Origin: UMGS946 sp048421225
Lineage (GTDB): Bacteria; Bacillota; Clostridia; Christensenellales; CAG-138
Length of the DNA stretch: 5,431 nt
Direction of reading: 5' to 3'
NCBI GenBank assembly: GCA_048421225.1
Contig: DBFNRV010000012.1
Span: forward strand, 1 to 5,431
Of the stretch, positions 1-5,431 are shown one piece after another. The position numbers and the translations under genes were made by a program. The notes beneath the pieces are model-generated. The model searched no databases. It saw only the letters and a list, made by a program, of their open reading frames with translations, and was not told the DNA's origin. Within the stretch, counting starts at the first letter, position 1. The number at the start of each line of letters is the position of its first letter.

Positions 1-57
1 ATTTTATCAACGCCCCGTATTACAAATAACCTCAGATTCCCGTCAGCCAATTTTTAT

Positions 58-1815
58 CTATAGATCCCGATGCACTTCAACCTCAAACCTTACCCTTCCA
101 TTTTTGCAAAAAGCCTGTATATTCCCCCCTAATAGGGAAATGATTTCCTTAGCTATAGCAAGGCCAAGACCTGTGCCATTGCCGCTATGAGCCTTGTCCG
201 CCTTATAAAACCGTTCAAACAAATGCTCAAGGTCGGCTTCATCTATGTAACCTGGGTTTTCAACAAATATGATTATTTTATCGTCGATCACATCGGCGCC
301 AAACAGGATTTCGCGCCCTCCATCAGAATGCTTAACAGCATTATCAAGGAGTATGACAATAACCTGTTCAATCCTATCCGGGTTTGAGTAAACCGTTACT
401 GGAGCGTTATCAATGCTAAAGCATATCCTGAAGCCGCATTCGCTGGAAATTTGAGTATAACAGTCAGCCGCATTTCTTAAAAGCTCGTTGATATCAAAGC
501 TGTATTTTTCAAAGGCAATACCGCCGGACTGAAGCCGCGAAAGTTCAAGAAGGTCGTCTATAAGCCTTGAAAGCCGCATTGATTCCTTAAGTATATAGCC
601 ATAGTAGCGCGACCGATCAAAATCATTCTTTATAAGGCCGTCATTCAGCGCGTCGGCTAGGCTCCTGATTGCGCTTATCGGAGTGCGAAGTTCATGCGAC
701 ACATTCGCCACATAATCCCTGCGGGTCTGCTCAAGCCGTTCCGACTCCGTTACGTCCCTCATTAAAGCAACTGCGCCGGCAACGTGGTCCTCTCCATTTG
801 GAAGAGGCGTAACAGTTATCTGCAGCAAGCGTTCCCCAACCTTTAACTGCTCATTCTTTGCATCCATGTCGGAAGATACGTCGGTCATGAATTTCATTAC
901 GGACCTATATATATCGGATCCGGCGGGGATTTTTCCTCCTCCGCTTCCCATTAGCCTAATTGCCGCCTCATTGCAATGGGTGAGCCTCCCCTCTGCGTTT
1001 ATTGCCATTACTCCCTCGCCAAGGCCATTCATAATGGCGCGTAATCGGTTTCTTTCAAGCGTAAGGTCTTTAATTGTTCTTTCAAGCTCGTCGGACATGT
1101 GGTTTAGCGCGTTTCCAAGCCTCGCAAGCTCCCCCTTTCCTTTCTCAGGAGCGTTTACCTTAAAGTCGCCCAGCGCTATTGCCTGGGCGACGTCGGTCAT
1201 CCTGTTTACAGGTCCTGTTATGCTTCTGGAGGCAAAATACGCGGGAATAATCATCAAGGCTGCAACGGCAAGCATACTTACAACCAGCGCCGTGGTCAAG
1301 GCGTTTACAGCTGCGCTTATTTCGCTTATCGGCTTTACAAGAAATACCGCACCCTGGATCCTGTCTCCACTGATCGGCGTATTTCCATATGATTTTATAG
1401 GGGCGCCTACGATTATGCAGTATTCCCTTAGTTCCGCAGGGGTCATAACATGCTCCCCATTCAGTACGCTCTCCAAATGGGGTTCAACATAGGCCCTCAA
1501 TTCGGTGGAGGATTCGGTGTCAAGATATGCGAACAGTTCACCCTCTGCGTTATACATATAGAGCTGCGCATCCCACAGATCGTTCATAGTCGCAGGGGAC
1601 ATAAGGGACTCGAACGTCTGTCTAGACATAAGCCCCATAAGATACATCCAGGCTTGTTCTGCGCAATATTCAGCACGCGGCACAAGCTCTTCGGCCTTTT
1701 GATCGGCAAACACGCGCTTTCCGTATATGCTAAACAAAACCGTCGTAAGGGCGGCGCTCATTATGATGGTAAGCAGAATTATTATAAGGGTCCTATATAA
1801 CAGTGAATGCTTCAT
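58..1815 (-). CDS. Membrane sensor histidine kinase (sensor-HAMP-PAS-HisKA-HATPase_c)
   Basis: This is a 585-residue transmembrane sensor kinase that should autophosphorylate on histidine and pass the phosphate to the regulator encoded just upstream. Residues 8-31 form a first membrane segment and about 172-194 a second. The roughly 140 residues between them would lie outside the cell and resemble a Cache/PAS-like sensor fold (weak, by pattern only). HAMP follows at about 195-247, then a PAS domain at about 255-355. The HisKA H-box reads NVSHELRTP with the phospho-acceptor at His374. The catalytic domain has the N-box LLDNAVKHS (Asn492), the F-box HLFERFYKAD (531-540) and the G2 box GNGTGLGLA (545-553). 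The G1 box is atypical, VENPGYI in place of a DxGxG motif. The start overlaps the regulator stop as ATGA, implying translational coupling, and only a weak GACGGA precedes it. The domain order matches PhoR and WalK kinases, but no WalH/WalI-type partners are visible, so no gene symbol is given. The signal sensed is unknown. Confidence 0.95.
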   Translation of the reverse strand: MKHSLLYRTLIIILLTIIMSAALTTVLFSIYGKRVFADQKAEELVPRAEYCAEQAWMYLMGLMSRQTFESLMSPATMNDLWDAQLYMYNAEGELFAYLDTESSTELRAYVEPHLESVLNGEHVMTPAELREYCIIVGAPIKSYGNTPISGDRIQGAVFLVKPISEISAAVNALTTALVVSMLAVAALMIIPAYFASRSITGPVNRMTDVAQAIALGDFKVNAPEKGKGELARLGNALNHMSDELERTIKDLTLERNRLRAIMNGLGEGVMAINAEGRLTHCNEAAIRLMGSGGGKIPAGSDIYRSVMKFMTDVSSDMDAKNEQLKVGERLLQITVTPLPNGEDHVAGAVALMRDVTESERLEQTRRDYVANVSHELRTPISAIRSLADALNDGLIKNDFDRSRYYGYILKESMRLSRLIDDLLELSRLQSGGIAFEKYSFDINELLRNAADCYTQISSECGFRICFSIDNAPVTVYSNPDRIEQVIVILLDNAVKHSDGGREILFGADVIDDKIIIFVENPGYIDEADLEHLFERFYKADKAHSGNGTGLGLAIAKEIISLLGGNIQAFCKNGRVRFEVEVHRDL

Positions 1816-2498
1816 TCCGTCAATTCAAACTTATAGCCAATGCCATATACAGTGTTTATCACGAACCCAAGGTCATCATGCGGGAATTTCTGCCTTATCC
1901 GCTTTATCTGCGTATCTACAGCCCTGGTATCCCCAAAGTAATCGTATCCCCATATTTTTGATAATATCTGTTCCCTTGAAAACACCTTTCCTGGGTGAGA
2001 AGCGAGCATTTCCAATATTTCCACCTCTTTGGGGGTAAACCTTACGGTGTCCCCATTGATCTTTACGCTGTAGTTAGCCAGATCAACCTCTAATCCACCT
2101 AATTTCAGCGCTTTGGGGGGTTCATCAGTCTGAGAAAGGTATCTTCGCAGAACCGATTTGATTCGGGCGATAACTTCCCTGATGCTGAACGGCTTTACTA
2201 TATAATCGTCGGCGCCAAGCTCCAGTCCTAAGACCCTATCAATTTCCTCTCCCTTAGCCGTAAGCATAATTATCGGCACGCGGCTTTGCTGCCTAACCTT
2301 CCTACAAACTTCTATGCCTGTCATTACCGGCATCATTATGTCGAGTATTATAAGCGTTGGGTTTTGAGATTCAAATTTTTCAACGGCCTCCTTGCCATTG
2401 AAAGCTGAGATTGTCTCATATCCCTCTTCTCTTAAATAAACGCCAAGCGTTTCATGTATTATCGGCTGATCATCGCAGATCAATATCTTACGATCCAT
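1812..2498 (-). CDS. OmpR/PhoB-family response regulator (receiver + winged helix)
   Basis: This is a 228-residue DNA-binding response regulator, a usual length for the OmpR/PhoB family, and the probable partner of the downstream kinase. The receiver domain spans about residues 3-115. It has the acidic pair Asp9/Asp10, the phospho-acceptor Asp53 in LIILDIMMP, Thr80 in MLTAKG and Lys102 in IVKPFS. A linker leads to a winged-helix effector domain at about 130-226, with the family pattern FTPKEVEILEMLASHPGKVF, a recognition helix near TRAVDTQIKRIRQKF, and a C-terminal wing hairpin (VINTVYGIGYKF). The start was set at the ATG at 2496-2498 because GAGGTG lies 5 bases upstream and the receiver begins directly with MDRKILICDD. 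The frame is open up to an ATG at 2574-2576, but those extra 26 residues fit no receiver domain. It is the first gene of a two-gene operon and overlaps the kinase by 4 bases. Autoregulation is plausible but only inferred. Its target genes are unknown. Confidence 0.96.
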   Translation of the reverse strand: MDRKILICDDQPIIHETLGVYLREEGYETISAFNGKEAVEKFESQNPTLIILDIMMPVMTGIEVCRKVRQQSRVPIIMLTAKGEEIDRVLGLELGADDYIVKPFSIREVIARIKSVLRRYLSQTDEPPKALKLGGLEVDLANYSVKINGDTVRFTPKEVEILEMLASHPGKVFSREQILSKIWGYDYFGDTRAVDTQIKRIRQKFPHDDLGFVINTVYGIGYKFELTE

Positions 2499-2503
2499 AT
2501 TAT

Positions 2504-2509
2504 CACCTC
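2504..2509 (-). promoter_or_regulatory. Ribosome binding site that decides the regulator start
   Basis: On the minus strand the sequence reads GAGGTG, then ATAAT, then ATG at 2498. This is a strong Shine-Dalgarno match at a normal 5-base spacing. It favours this start over the in-frame ATG 78 bases upstream, which has no comparable site in front of it. Confidence 0.85.
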
Positions 2510-2567
2510 GTTCTCTATTATAAATCACTTGGCCGGACAAGGCAATGGAGCTGTCGTAAGCGCCATA

Positions 2568-2577
2568 ATTGTACAAT
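2568..2577. promoter_or_regulatory. Perfect 10-base palindrome ATTGTACAAT
   Basis: ATTGTACAAT is a perfect dyad lying 70-80 bases upstream of the regulator ATG. It overlaps the -10/start region of the weak candidate promoter. It could be an operator, but a 10-base palindrome in AT-rich DNA can also arise by chance. Confidence 0.2.
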
Positions 2578-2604
2578 ATTAGGACATAATTGCATCTTAA
2601 CTAA
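2576..2604 (-). promoter_or_regulatory. Weak candidate promoter for the regulator-kinase operon
   Basis: On the minus strand TTAGTT (2599-2604) and TAATAT (2576-2581) are separated by 17 bases. The spacing is right for a housekeeping sigma factor, but both hexamers match the consensus poorly. If real, transcription would start near 2569 and leave a leader of about 70 bases before the regulator ATG. The position inside the AT-rich palindromic block is the main support. Confidence 0.25.
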
Positions 2605-2639
2605 CGGGCTTATTAAATTTAATAAAATACTCTAACTAA
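2598..2639. repeat. TAACTAA direct repeat flanking an AT-rich palindrome
   Basis: The 7-base sequence TAACTAA occurs at 2598-2604 and again at 2633-2639, 35 bases apart. Between the copies, 2610-2625 is a perfect 16-base palindrome, TTATTAAATTTAATAA. The block lies 100-140 bases upstream of the regulator start. OmpR/PhoB-type regulators usually bind direct repeats, so this could be an autoregulatory site. The 35-base spacing is not the usual head-to-tail spacing of about 11 bases, so the assignment is speculative. Confidence 0.3.
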
Positions 2640-2813
2640 GGAATGCATTGAAATTATGTGCCGAAAATCGGTTTGGCCGGTATATGGCAACTATGTAGGT
2701 AAGCGATTGTTAATCCATAAGAACGGCTGGACTGATTCAGAATCATGCTCCTCTTTACATTCTGCTGTTTTCTCATAAATGGCGGTATGTAATTTATAAG
2801 GCTGAGGGGATAT

Positions 2814-2987
2814 ATGTCGCAAAATATTGCTATTACCTGGGAAACATCAAAGTTGACCGTATATCGATCAAGGCTGTTTCGTAAATTGCTTTTCTATTCC
2901 CCACAGGAGATTAAGATGGAGTGGGTATATCCACGGATACATTTCAATATAATGATAAGTTCAGTTCTAACAATGGTTGTATCTTAA
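2814..2987 (+). CDS. Doubtful small ORF, 57 residues, unknown function
   Basis: This is a plus-strand ORF opposite in direction to all other genes, starting MSQNIAITWETSKLTVY. A GAGGGG at 2804-2809 sits 4 bases before the ATG. The product would be basic (7 Lys/Arg against 3 Glu), with a cationic stretch around residues 18-24 (RSRLFRK). Its last 16 residues are mostly hydrophobic and end at Ser57, so a short amphipathic or membrane-associated peptide is conceivable. An in-frame internal ATG at 2916 also has AGGAG upstream. I do not recognise a family. The ORF lies between the hairpin at 3001-3032 and the regulator promoter region, convergent with the dockerin-protein gene. ORFs of this length occur by chance, and no good plus-strand promoter was seen, so it may be non-coding. 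Confidence 0.2.
   Translation: MSQNIAITWETSKLTVYRSRLFRKLLFYSPQEIKMEWVYPRIHFNIMISSVLTMVVS
2946..2973 (-). promoter_or_regulatory. Candidate minus-strand promoter just past the hairpin
   Basis: On the minus strand TTGTTA (2968-2973) and TATATT (2946-2951) are 16 bases apart. This is a somewhat better pair than the one nearer the regulator. It lies directly downstream of the hairpin that closes the dockerin-protein gene, so it could restart transcription toward the regulator with a leader of over 400 bases. The same AT-rich block reads TATAAT on the plus strand (2948-2953), but with no good -35 element there. Chance is a real possibility. Confidence 0.22.
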
Positions 2988-3000
2988 TTTTCTACATATA

Positions 3001-3032
3001 CAATGGCCGCCCCGTAATTAGGACGGCCATTG
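3001..3032 (-). terminator. Hairpin after the dockerin-protein gene, probable terminator
   Basis: CAATGGCCG (3001-3009) pairs perfectly with CGGCCATTG (3024-3032). After one mismatch, two more C-G pairs (3011-3012 with 3021-3022) leave an 8-base loop. The hairpin starts 46 bases past the stop codon at 3079-3081. On the minus strand it is followed by TATATGTAG, which is only weakly U-rich. The plus strand side also lacks a U-run. It is probably the transcript end of the dockerin-protein gene, possibly helped by Rho or acting mainly to stabilise the 3' end. Confidence 0.55.
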
Positions 3033-3078
3033 CAATTTAGGGGGACAATCAGAATTTATAGGATCTCGCGGAATATTT

Positions 3079-5431
3079 TTATCCTGCGAATGTCTCCAGC
3101 CCTGTTATCAAACGCATTACATAAAGAGCGTCTGAAATCTCTACATTCCCCGACCCATCTACATCGGCAAGAAGCGTTTGAAGACCGCTCAGGTTCTCAA
3201 ATCCCACAATGCTGCGCATAATCAGCATTGCATCAGATATATCAAGGATATCGTTTGTATAGGCATCACCCAGAAGGCCGTACTCTGCCGTGATGTTGAG
3301 ATCCGACTGTACGGAGGAGAAATCAGCGTCCCATCCTACGAAGATGTACTGTGTGATTTCATGATTCTGGGGCAGAGGCGCCGGGGCTACTGCAGATTCG
3401 CCAACGCCGACGGTCTGGCTTTCAGATAACCATTCACCGTCAACCATGTAATTAAACGTTACAGTGTAACCCGTTACTATGCTTACAGAACCGCTCGCTG
3501 CGTTTATCTCCTCAGCATCAATATCAATGGTTGCACCGTCGATAATGCTTGATCCGCCTTTAATTGAAAGCGCAAGCTCATATGTTCCCTCAGCATTATC
3601 GGCTACAGCGAATTCAAGCGTCATGCACTCGCCGCTATAGTTTTGAATCGGGTTGACAACCGCTATATCAAGCATTCCAGGAGTAGTGTCGTTAACCACC
3701 ACGTATGCGGCGCTGTCAGGATTTCCGTAAGTGATATAGGTAAGCGCGTCAGCATCATATTCGATGGCAAACGAACCTGCCGCCAGGTTTTCCATGCTTA
3801 TGGGGACGATTACCCTTTCGCCTTGTCTAGCATCGGAAGCTCCCACATTTACGCTGTAATCCGTTCCTGGTTGCGGATCTTCGCTTGGAACGATGAACAT
3901 TCCCGTGATCTCGGCCTCAAGTCCTATCTGGCTGAAATAGGTTGCCTCGCCTGTCTCAAGGTTTACTTCCTGAAGCCCGTTATTGTCATAATATGAAGCC
4001 CAATACATTATATTGTTGTCATGGTCATATGCCATGGATTGTGAGAAGTTTACGTTCTCGCATCCAGTGGGCCCGACAAGAGTAGCCTCGGCGGTTTCAA
4101 GGTCAAAGGTATAAAGCAATCCAGAAGAAGCGGTTATGCCGTACGCAACACCCTGTGTCGTAATCTCTATTGTCCACAGTGGATCATCTGTATTTGGCAT
4201 TCCAACTTCCGTTAGTTCTCCGCTGTTTGTATTTACTTCGTAAAGCATCCAGCGTTCCTGCTCTCTAAAACCTACAGCATATAGGCGGTCAGTAGCATAG
4301 TTATATGCCATCGACATTATCTGCGCGCTACAGTTATAGCCGTTAAGATGCCATTCCGTATCGTCGAGCGTCGTAGTGAAGAAGTCGCCTTCTTTTGTAA
4401 ATCCGTATATAGTTCCGTTTCCATAGGCCATAGCATAGGTGCCATAGGCAGGCGTATATAGAGACTCAACATCGGAGGGGTTGTCTGCATAGAATGAAAC
4501 CATATCATTCTGGCCTTCAAGGCTGTATACACGGTAACCATACAGACGTGCGTGCGGAAGGCCCTGCGTTACAGTGACTGCACATTCATCGGAAAGGCCC
4601 CCGTCGTTTGTTATGGCTGTTATTATGGTATTGCCAACGGATACACCAGTTACAACGCCATTCTCGTCAACTGTAGCAATCGACGGATCTTGTGATGAGA
4701 ATGAAACGCTCTGGTCATAAGCTATATCTGGTCCTATTGTCCATTCAAGCTGCGAACTCATTCCAGCGCGTAAGTCCATTTCTTTTGTATCAAGCTCGAA
4801 AGACTCCACGGGGATAGGCTCTCCGGCATATACGTTCATAAGCCAGCCGCGGTCATGACCTGCGCTCCAGAACCCTTCCTTCTCGTATGTCCATGAGAAG
4901 GTGTATTCTCCAGCTTCAGGTACAAAGTAAACATATTCAGTCCAAGGCATAAGGTTGCCGGGTTCATCACTCTCGAATGTTGTGATTTTTTCTCCATTTA
5001 CATAGAACGCCATAAAGTCCATCCCAGTTTGACAGCTCACCCTCCAGTCAAACCTAATCATCTCTCCCGCGTTCAGATAATGGGTAGTAGATACCTCGCT
5101 TACAGTGCCGTGCTGACCTTCATTGCCGCTCGTTCCGCAGATCGAATCTTTAAAATTAACAACATACCACGGGTATTCTTCATCCGTTTCAAAATGGAGC
5201 AGTCCGTCTTCTAAGTTCAGCGCTTCATCAAGCGTTTCAGTCGGATCGCCGCCGCCAGAACCATTAGCAAAATCGGCAAAGAACAGACCGAGCACGTAAT
5301 AGCCGAGCTGTTCGCCGATAATACCGATATAGTTCATCTCGCCCGTTTCAGGATCAACCGTATACAGCGTTGCTCCATTGCCAATCGAAGAGCTTGCAAG
5401 GGAAGTGTATGTTAGATAACATAATCCGTCG
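3079..5431 (-). CDS. Modular secreted protein with propeller, BIG2, cohesin-like and dockerin modules (5' end missing)
   Basis: The last 783 codons of a larger gene are visible; the frame stays open to the right edge. Residues are numbered from the in-frame Met at 5335-5337, which is not the true start: the 31 preceding codons also encode repeat sequence (LYTVDPETGE). The visible order is: propeller-like tail (to about 22); probable beta-sandwich (34-172); BIG2 domain (177-257, with PSIATVDENGVVTGVSVGNT); second propeller-like region (263-484); cohesin-like domain (493-621, with GERVIVPISMENL and FAIEYDADALTY); InlB B-repeat-like domain (622-687, with VTFNY and FVGWDADF); type I dockerin (688-752). 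Dockerin loop 2 is canonical (DVDGSGNVEISD, 725-736). Loop 1 (DAYTNDILDISD, 691-702) is degenerate. No catalytic domain, SLH repeat or LPXTG signal is visible. The protein is probably extracellular and held in a complex by its dockerin, with an adhesive or scaffold role. This is inference, since the N-terminus is unseen. Confidence 0.9.
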   Translation of the reverse strand, partial: DGLCYLTYTSLASSSIGNGATLYTVDPETGEMNYIGIIGEQLGYYVLGLFFADFANGSGGGDPTETLDEALNLEDGLLHFETDEEYPWYVVNFKDSICGTSGNEGQHGTVSEVSTTHYLNAGEMIRFDWRVSCQTGMDFMAFYVNGEKITTFESDEPGNLMPWTEYVYFVPEAGEYTFSWTYEKEGFWSAGHDRGWLMNVYAGEPIPVESFELDTKEMDLRAGMSSQLEWTIGPDIAYDQSVSFSSQDPSIATVDENGVVTGVSVGNTIITAITNDGGLSDECAVTVTQGLPHARLYGYRVYSLEGQNDMVSFYADNPSDVESLYTPAYGTYAMAYGNGTIYGFTKEGDFFTTTLDDTEWHLNGYNCSAQIMSMAYNYATDRLYAVGFREQERWMLYEVNTNSGELTEVGMPNTDDPLWTIEITTQGVAYGITASSGLLYTFDLETAEATLVGPTGCENVNFSQSMAYDHDNNIMYWASYYDNNGLQEVNLETGEATYFSQIGLEAEITGMFIVPSEDPQPGTDYSVNVGASDARQGERVIVPISMENLAAGSFAIEYDADALTYITYGNPDSAAYVVVNDTTPGMLDIAVVNPIQNYSGECMTLEFAVADNAEGTYELALSIKGGSSIIDGATIDIDAEEINAASGSVSIVTGYTVTFNYMVDGEWLSESQTVGVGESAVAPAPLPQNHEITQYIFVGWDADFSSVQSDLNITAEYGLLGDAYTNDILDISDAMLIMRSIVGFENLSGLQTLLADVDGSGNVEISDALYVMRLITGLETFAG
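3931..5367 (-). repeat. Diverged beta-propeller-type protein repeats
   Basis: A 15-residue motif recurs four times in the modular protein: LYTVDPETGEMNYIG (5323-5367), LYEVNTNSGELTEVG (4201-4245), LYTFDLETAEATLVG (4072-4116) and LQEVNLETGEATYFS (3931-3975). The last three are spaced 43 and 47 residues apart, a normal blade length for NHL/YVTN/PQQ-like propellers. Related strands starting MAY or VAY (MAYGNGTIYGF, MAYNYATDRLYAV, MAYDHDNNIMYW) alternate with them. The first copy is separated from the others by the beta-sandwich and BIG2 modules. The similarity is at protein level, not as DNA repeats. Confidence 0.65.

Larger units (their letters stand above)
2499..3078. other. Intergenic regulatory region upstream of the two-component operon
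   Basis: This 580-base stretch separates the dockerin-protein stop from the regulator start. Its 3' end (3001-3032) holds a hairpin that probably ends the dockerin-protein transcript. The 2560-2640 segment is AT-rich and contains two palindromes and a 7-base direct repeat, as expected for a promoter region of the regulator. A 13-base dyad, TGATTCAGAATCA, lies at 2733-2745. An imperfect dyad at 2853-2871 begins TTGACCG and ends CGATCAA. The only ORF worth listing is the 57-codon plus-strand ORF at 2814-2987. I see no tRNA, riboswitch, insertion-sequence end or CRISPR repeat here. Confidence 0.7.

Noticed and set aside
1..57. Possible terminator or start of a next gene after the kinase
   Set aside because: No convincing stem with a U-tract was found, and no start codon with a well-spaced ribosome binding site is visible in these 57 bases.
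866..1492. A 208-codon plus-strand ORF inside the kinase gene
   Set aside because: It lies antisense to the HAMP, PAS and sensor parts of a clearly coding gene, and its product is low-complexity Ser/Pro/Ala/Ile-rich sequence with no domain; it is a shadow ORF.
58..2498. Naming the pair WalRK or PhoPR
   Set aside because: The domain order fits both, but no diagnostic neighbours (WalH/WalI/YycJ or phosphate-transport genes) are visible and kinases of this layout serve many roles.
2499..2576. A longer regulator starting at the ATG at 2574-2576 (26 extra residues)
   Set aside because: The extra residues fit no receiver domain and have no good ribosome binding site, while the ATG at 2498 has GAGGTG at 5 bases and begins the canonical receiver sequence.
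2529..2680. TTGGCCGG found twice (2529-2536 and 2673-2680)
   Set aside because: Only 8 bases, unequal surroundings and no link to a promoter element; likely chance.
2654..2746. A 30-codon minus-strand ORF (MILNQSSRSYG...) with GAGGAG just before its ATG
   Set aside because: The GAGGAG is only 1 base from the ATG, the ORF is very short, and the product has no recognisable feature; chance is the simplest explanation.
2809..2905. A 24-codon minus-strand ORF (MYPWIYPLHLN...) in the intergenic region
   Set aside because: There is no ribosome binding site and the ORF is too short to support; it is antisense to the equally doubtful plus-strand small ORF.
3643..3996. A 117-codon plus-strand ORF inside the dockerin-protein gene
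   Set aside because: It is antisense to the cohesin-like and propeller modules, whose protein patterns are clear, and shows no recognisable domain.

Overview
The window looks like chromosomal DNA from a low-to-moderate GC, Gram-positive anaerobe of the Clostridia type. This is inferred from three things: a PhoR/WalK-type sensor kinase with a PhoB/OmpR-type regulator, AGGAGG-like ribosome binding sites, and a secreted modular protein carrying BIG2, cohesin-like, InlB-repeat-like and dockerin modules. I cannot name a genus or species. All three well-supported genes lie on the minus strand, so they read from right to left.

Right part (3079-5431): the 3' portion of a large modular extracellular protein. 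Its frame is still open at the right edge of the window, so its true start and any signal peptide lie outside. In order, the visible protein has the tail of a beta-propeller-like repeat region, a probable beta-sandwich, a BIG2 domain, a second propeller-like region, a cohesin-like domain, an InlB B-repeat-like domain and a C-terminal type I dockerin. A cohesin-like and a dockerin module on one chain is the most unusual protein feature here.

Middle part (2499-3078): about 580 bases without a well-supported gene. It holds a strong hairpin just after the dockerin gene, a doubtful 57-codon plus-strand ORF with a plausible ribosome binding site, weak promoter-like pairs, and a cluster of palindromes and a 7-base direct repeat upstream of the regulator gene. 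Together these suggest a regulatory region for the two-component operon.

Left part (58-2498): a two-gene operon with an OmpR/PhoB-family response regulator followed by its sensor histidine kinase, joined by a 4-base ATGA stop/start overlap. The kinase has a transmembrane-flanked extracytoplasmic sensor, HAMP, PAS, HisKA and HATPase_c domains. Its stimulus and target genes cannot be read from the sequence. Being adjacent does not show that the system controls the dockerin protein gene. Positions 1-57 after the kinase stop show no recognisable gene or convincing terminator.

I found no RNA genes, insertion sequences, CRISPR array or phage genes. I also found no clear evidence of an undescribed defence or mobile system.
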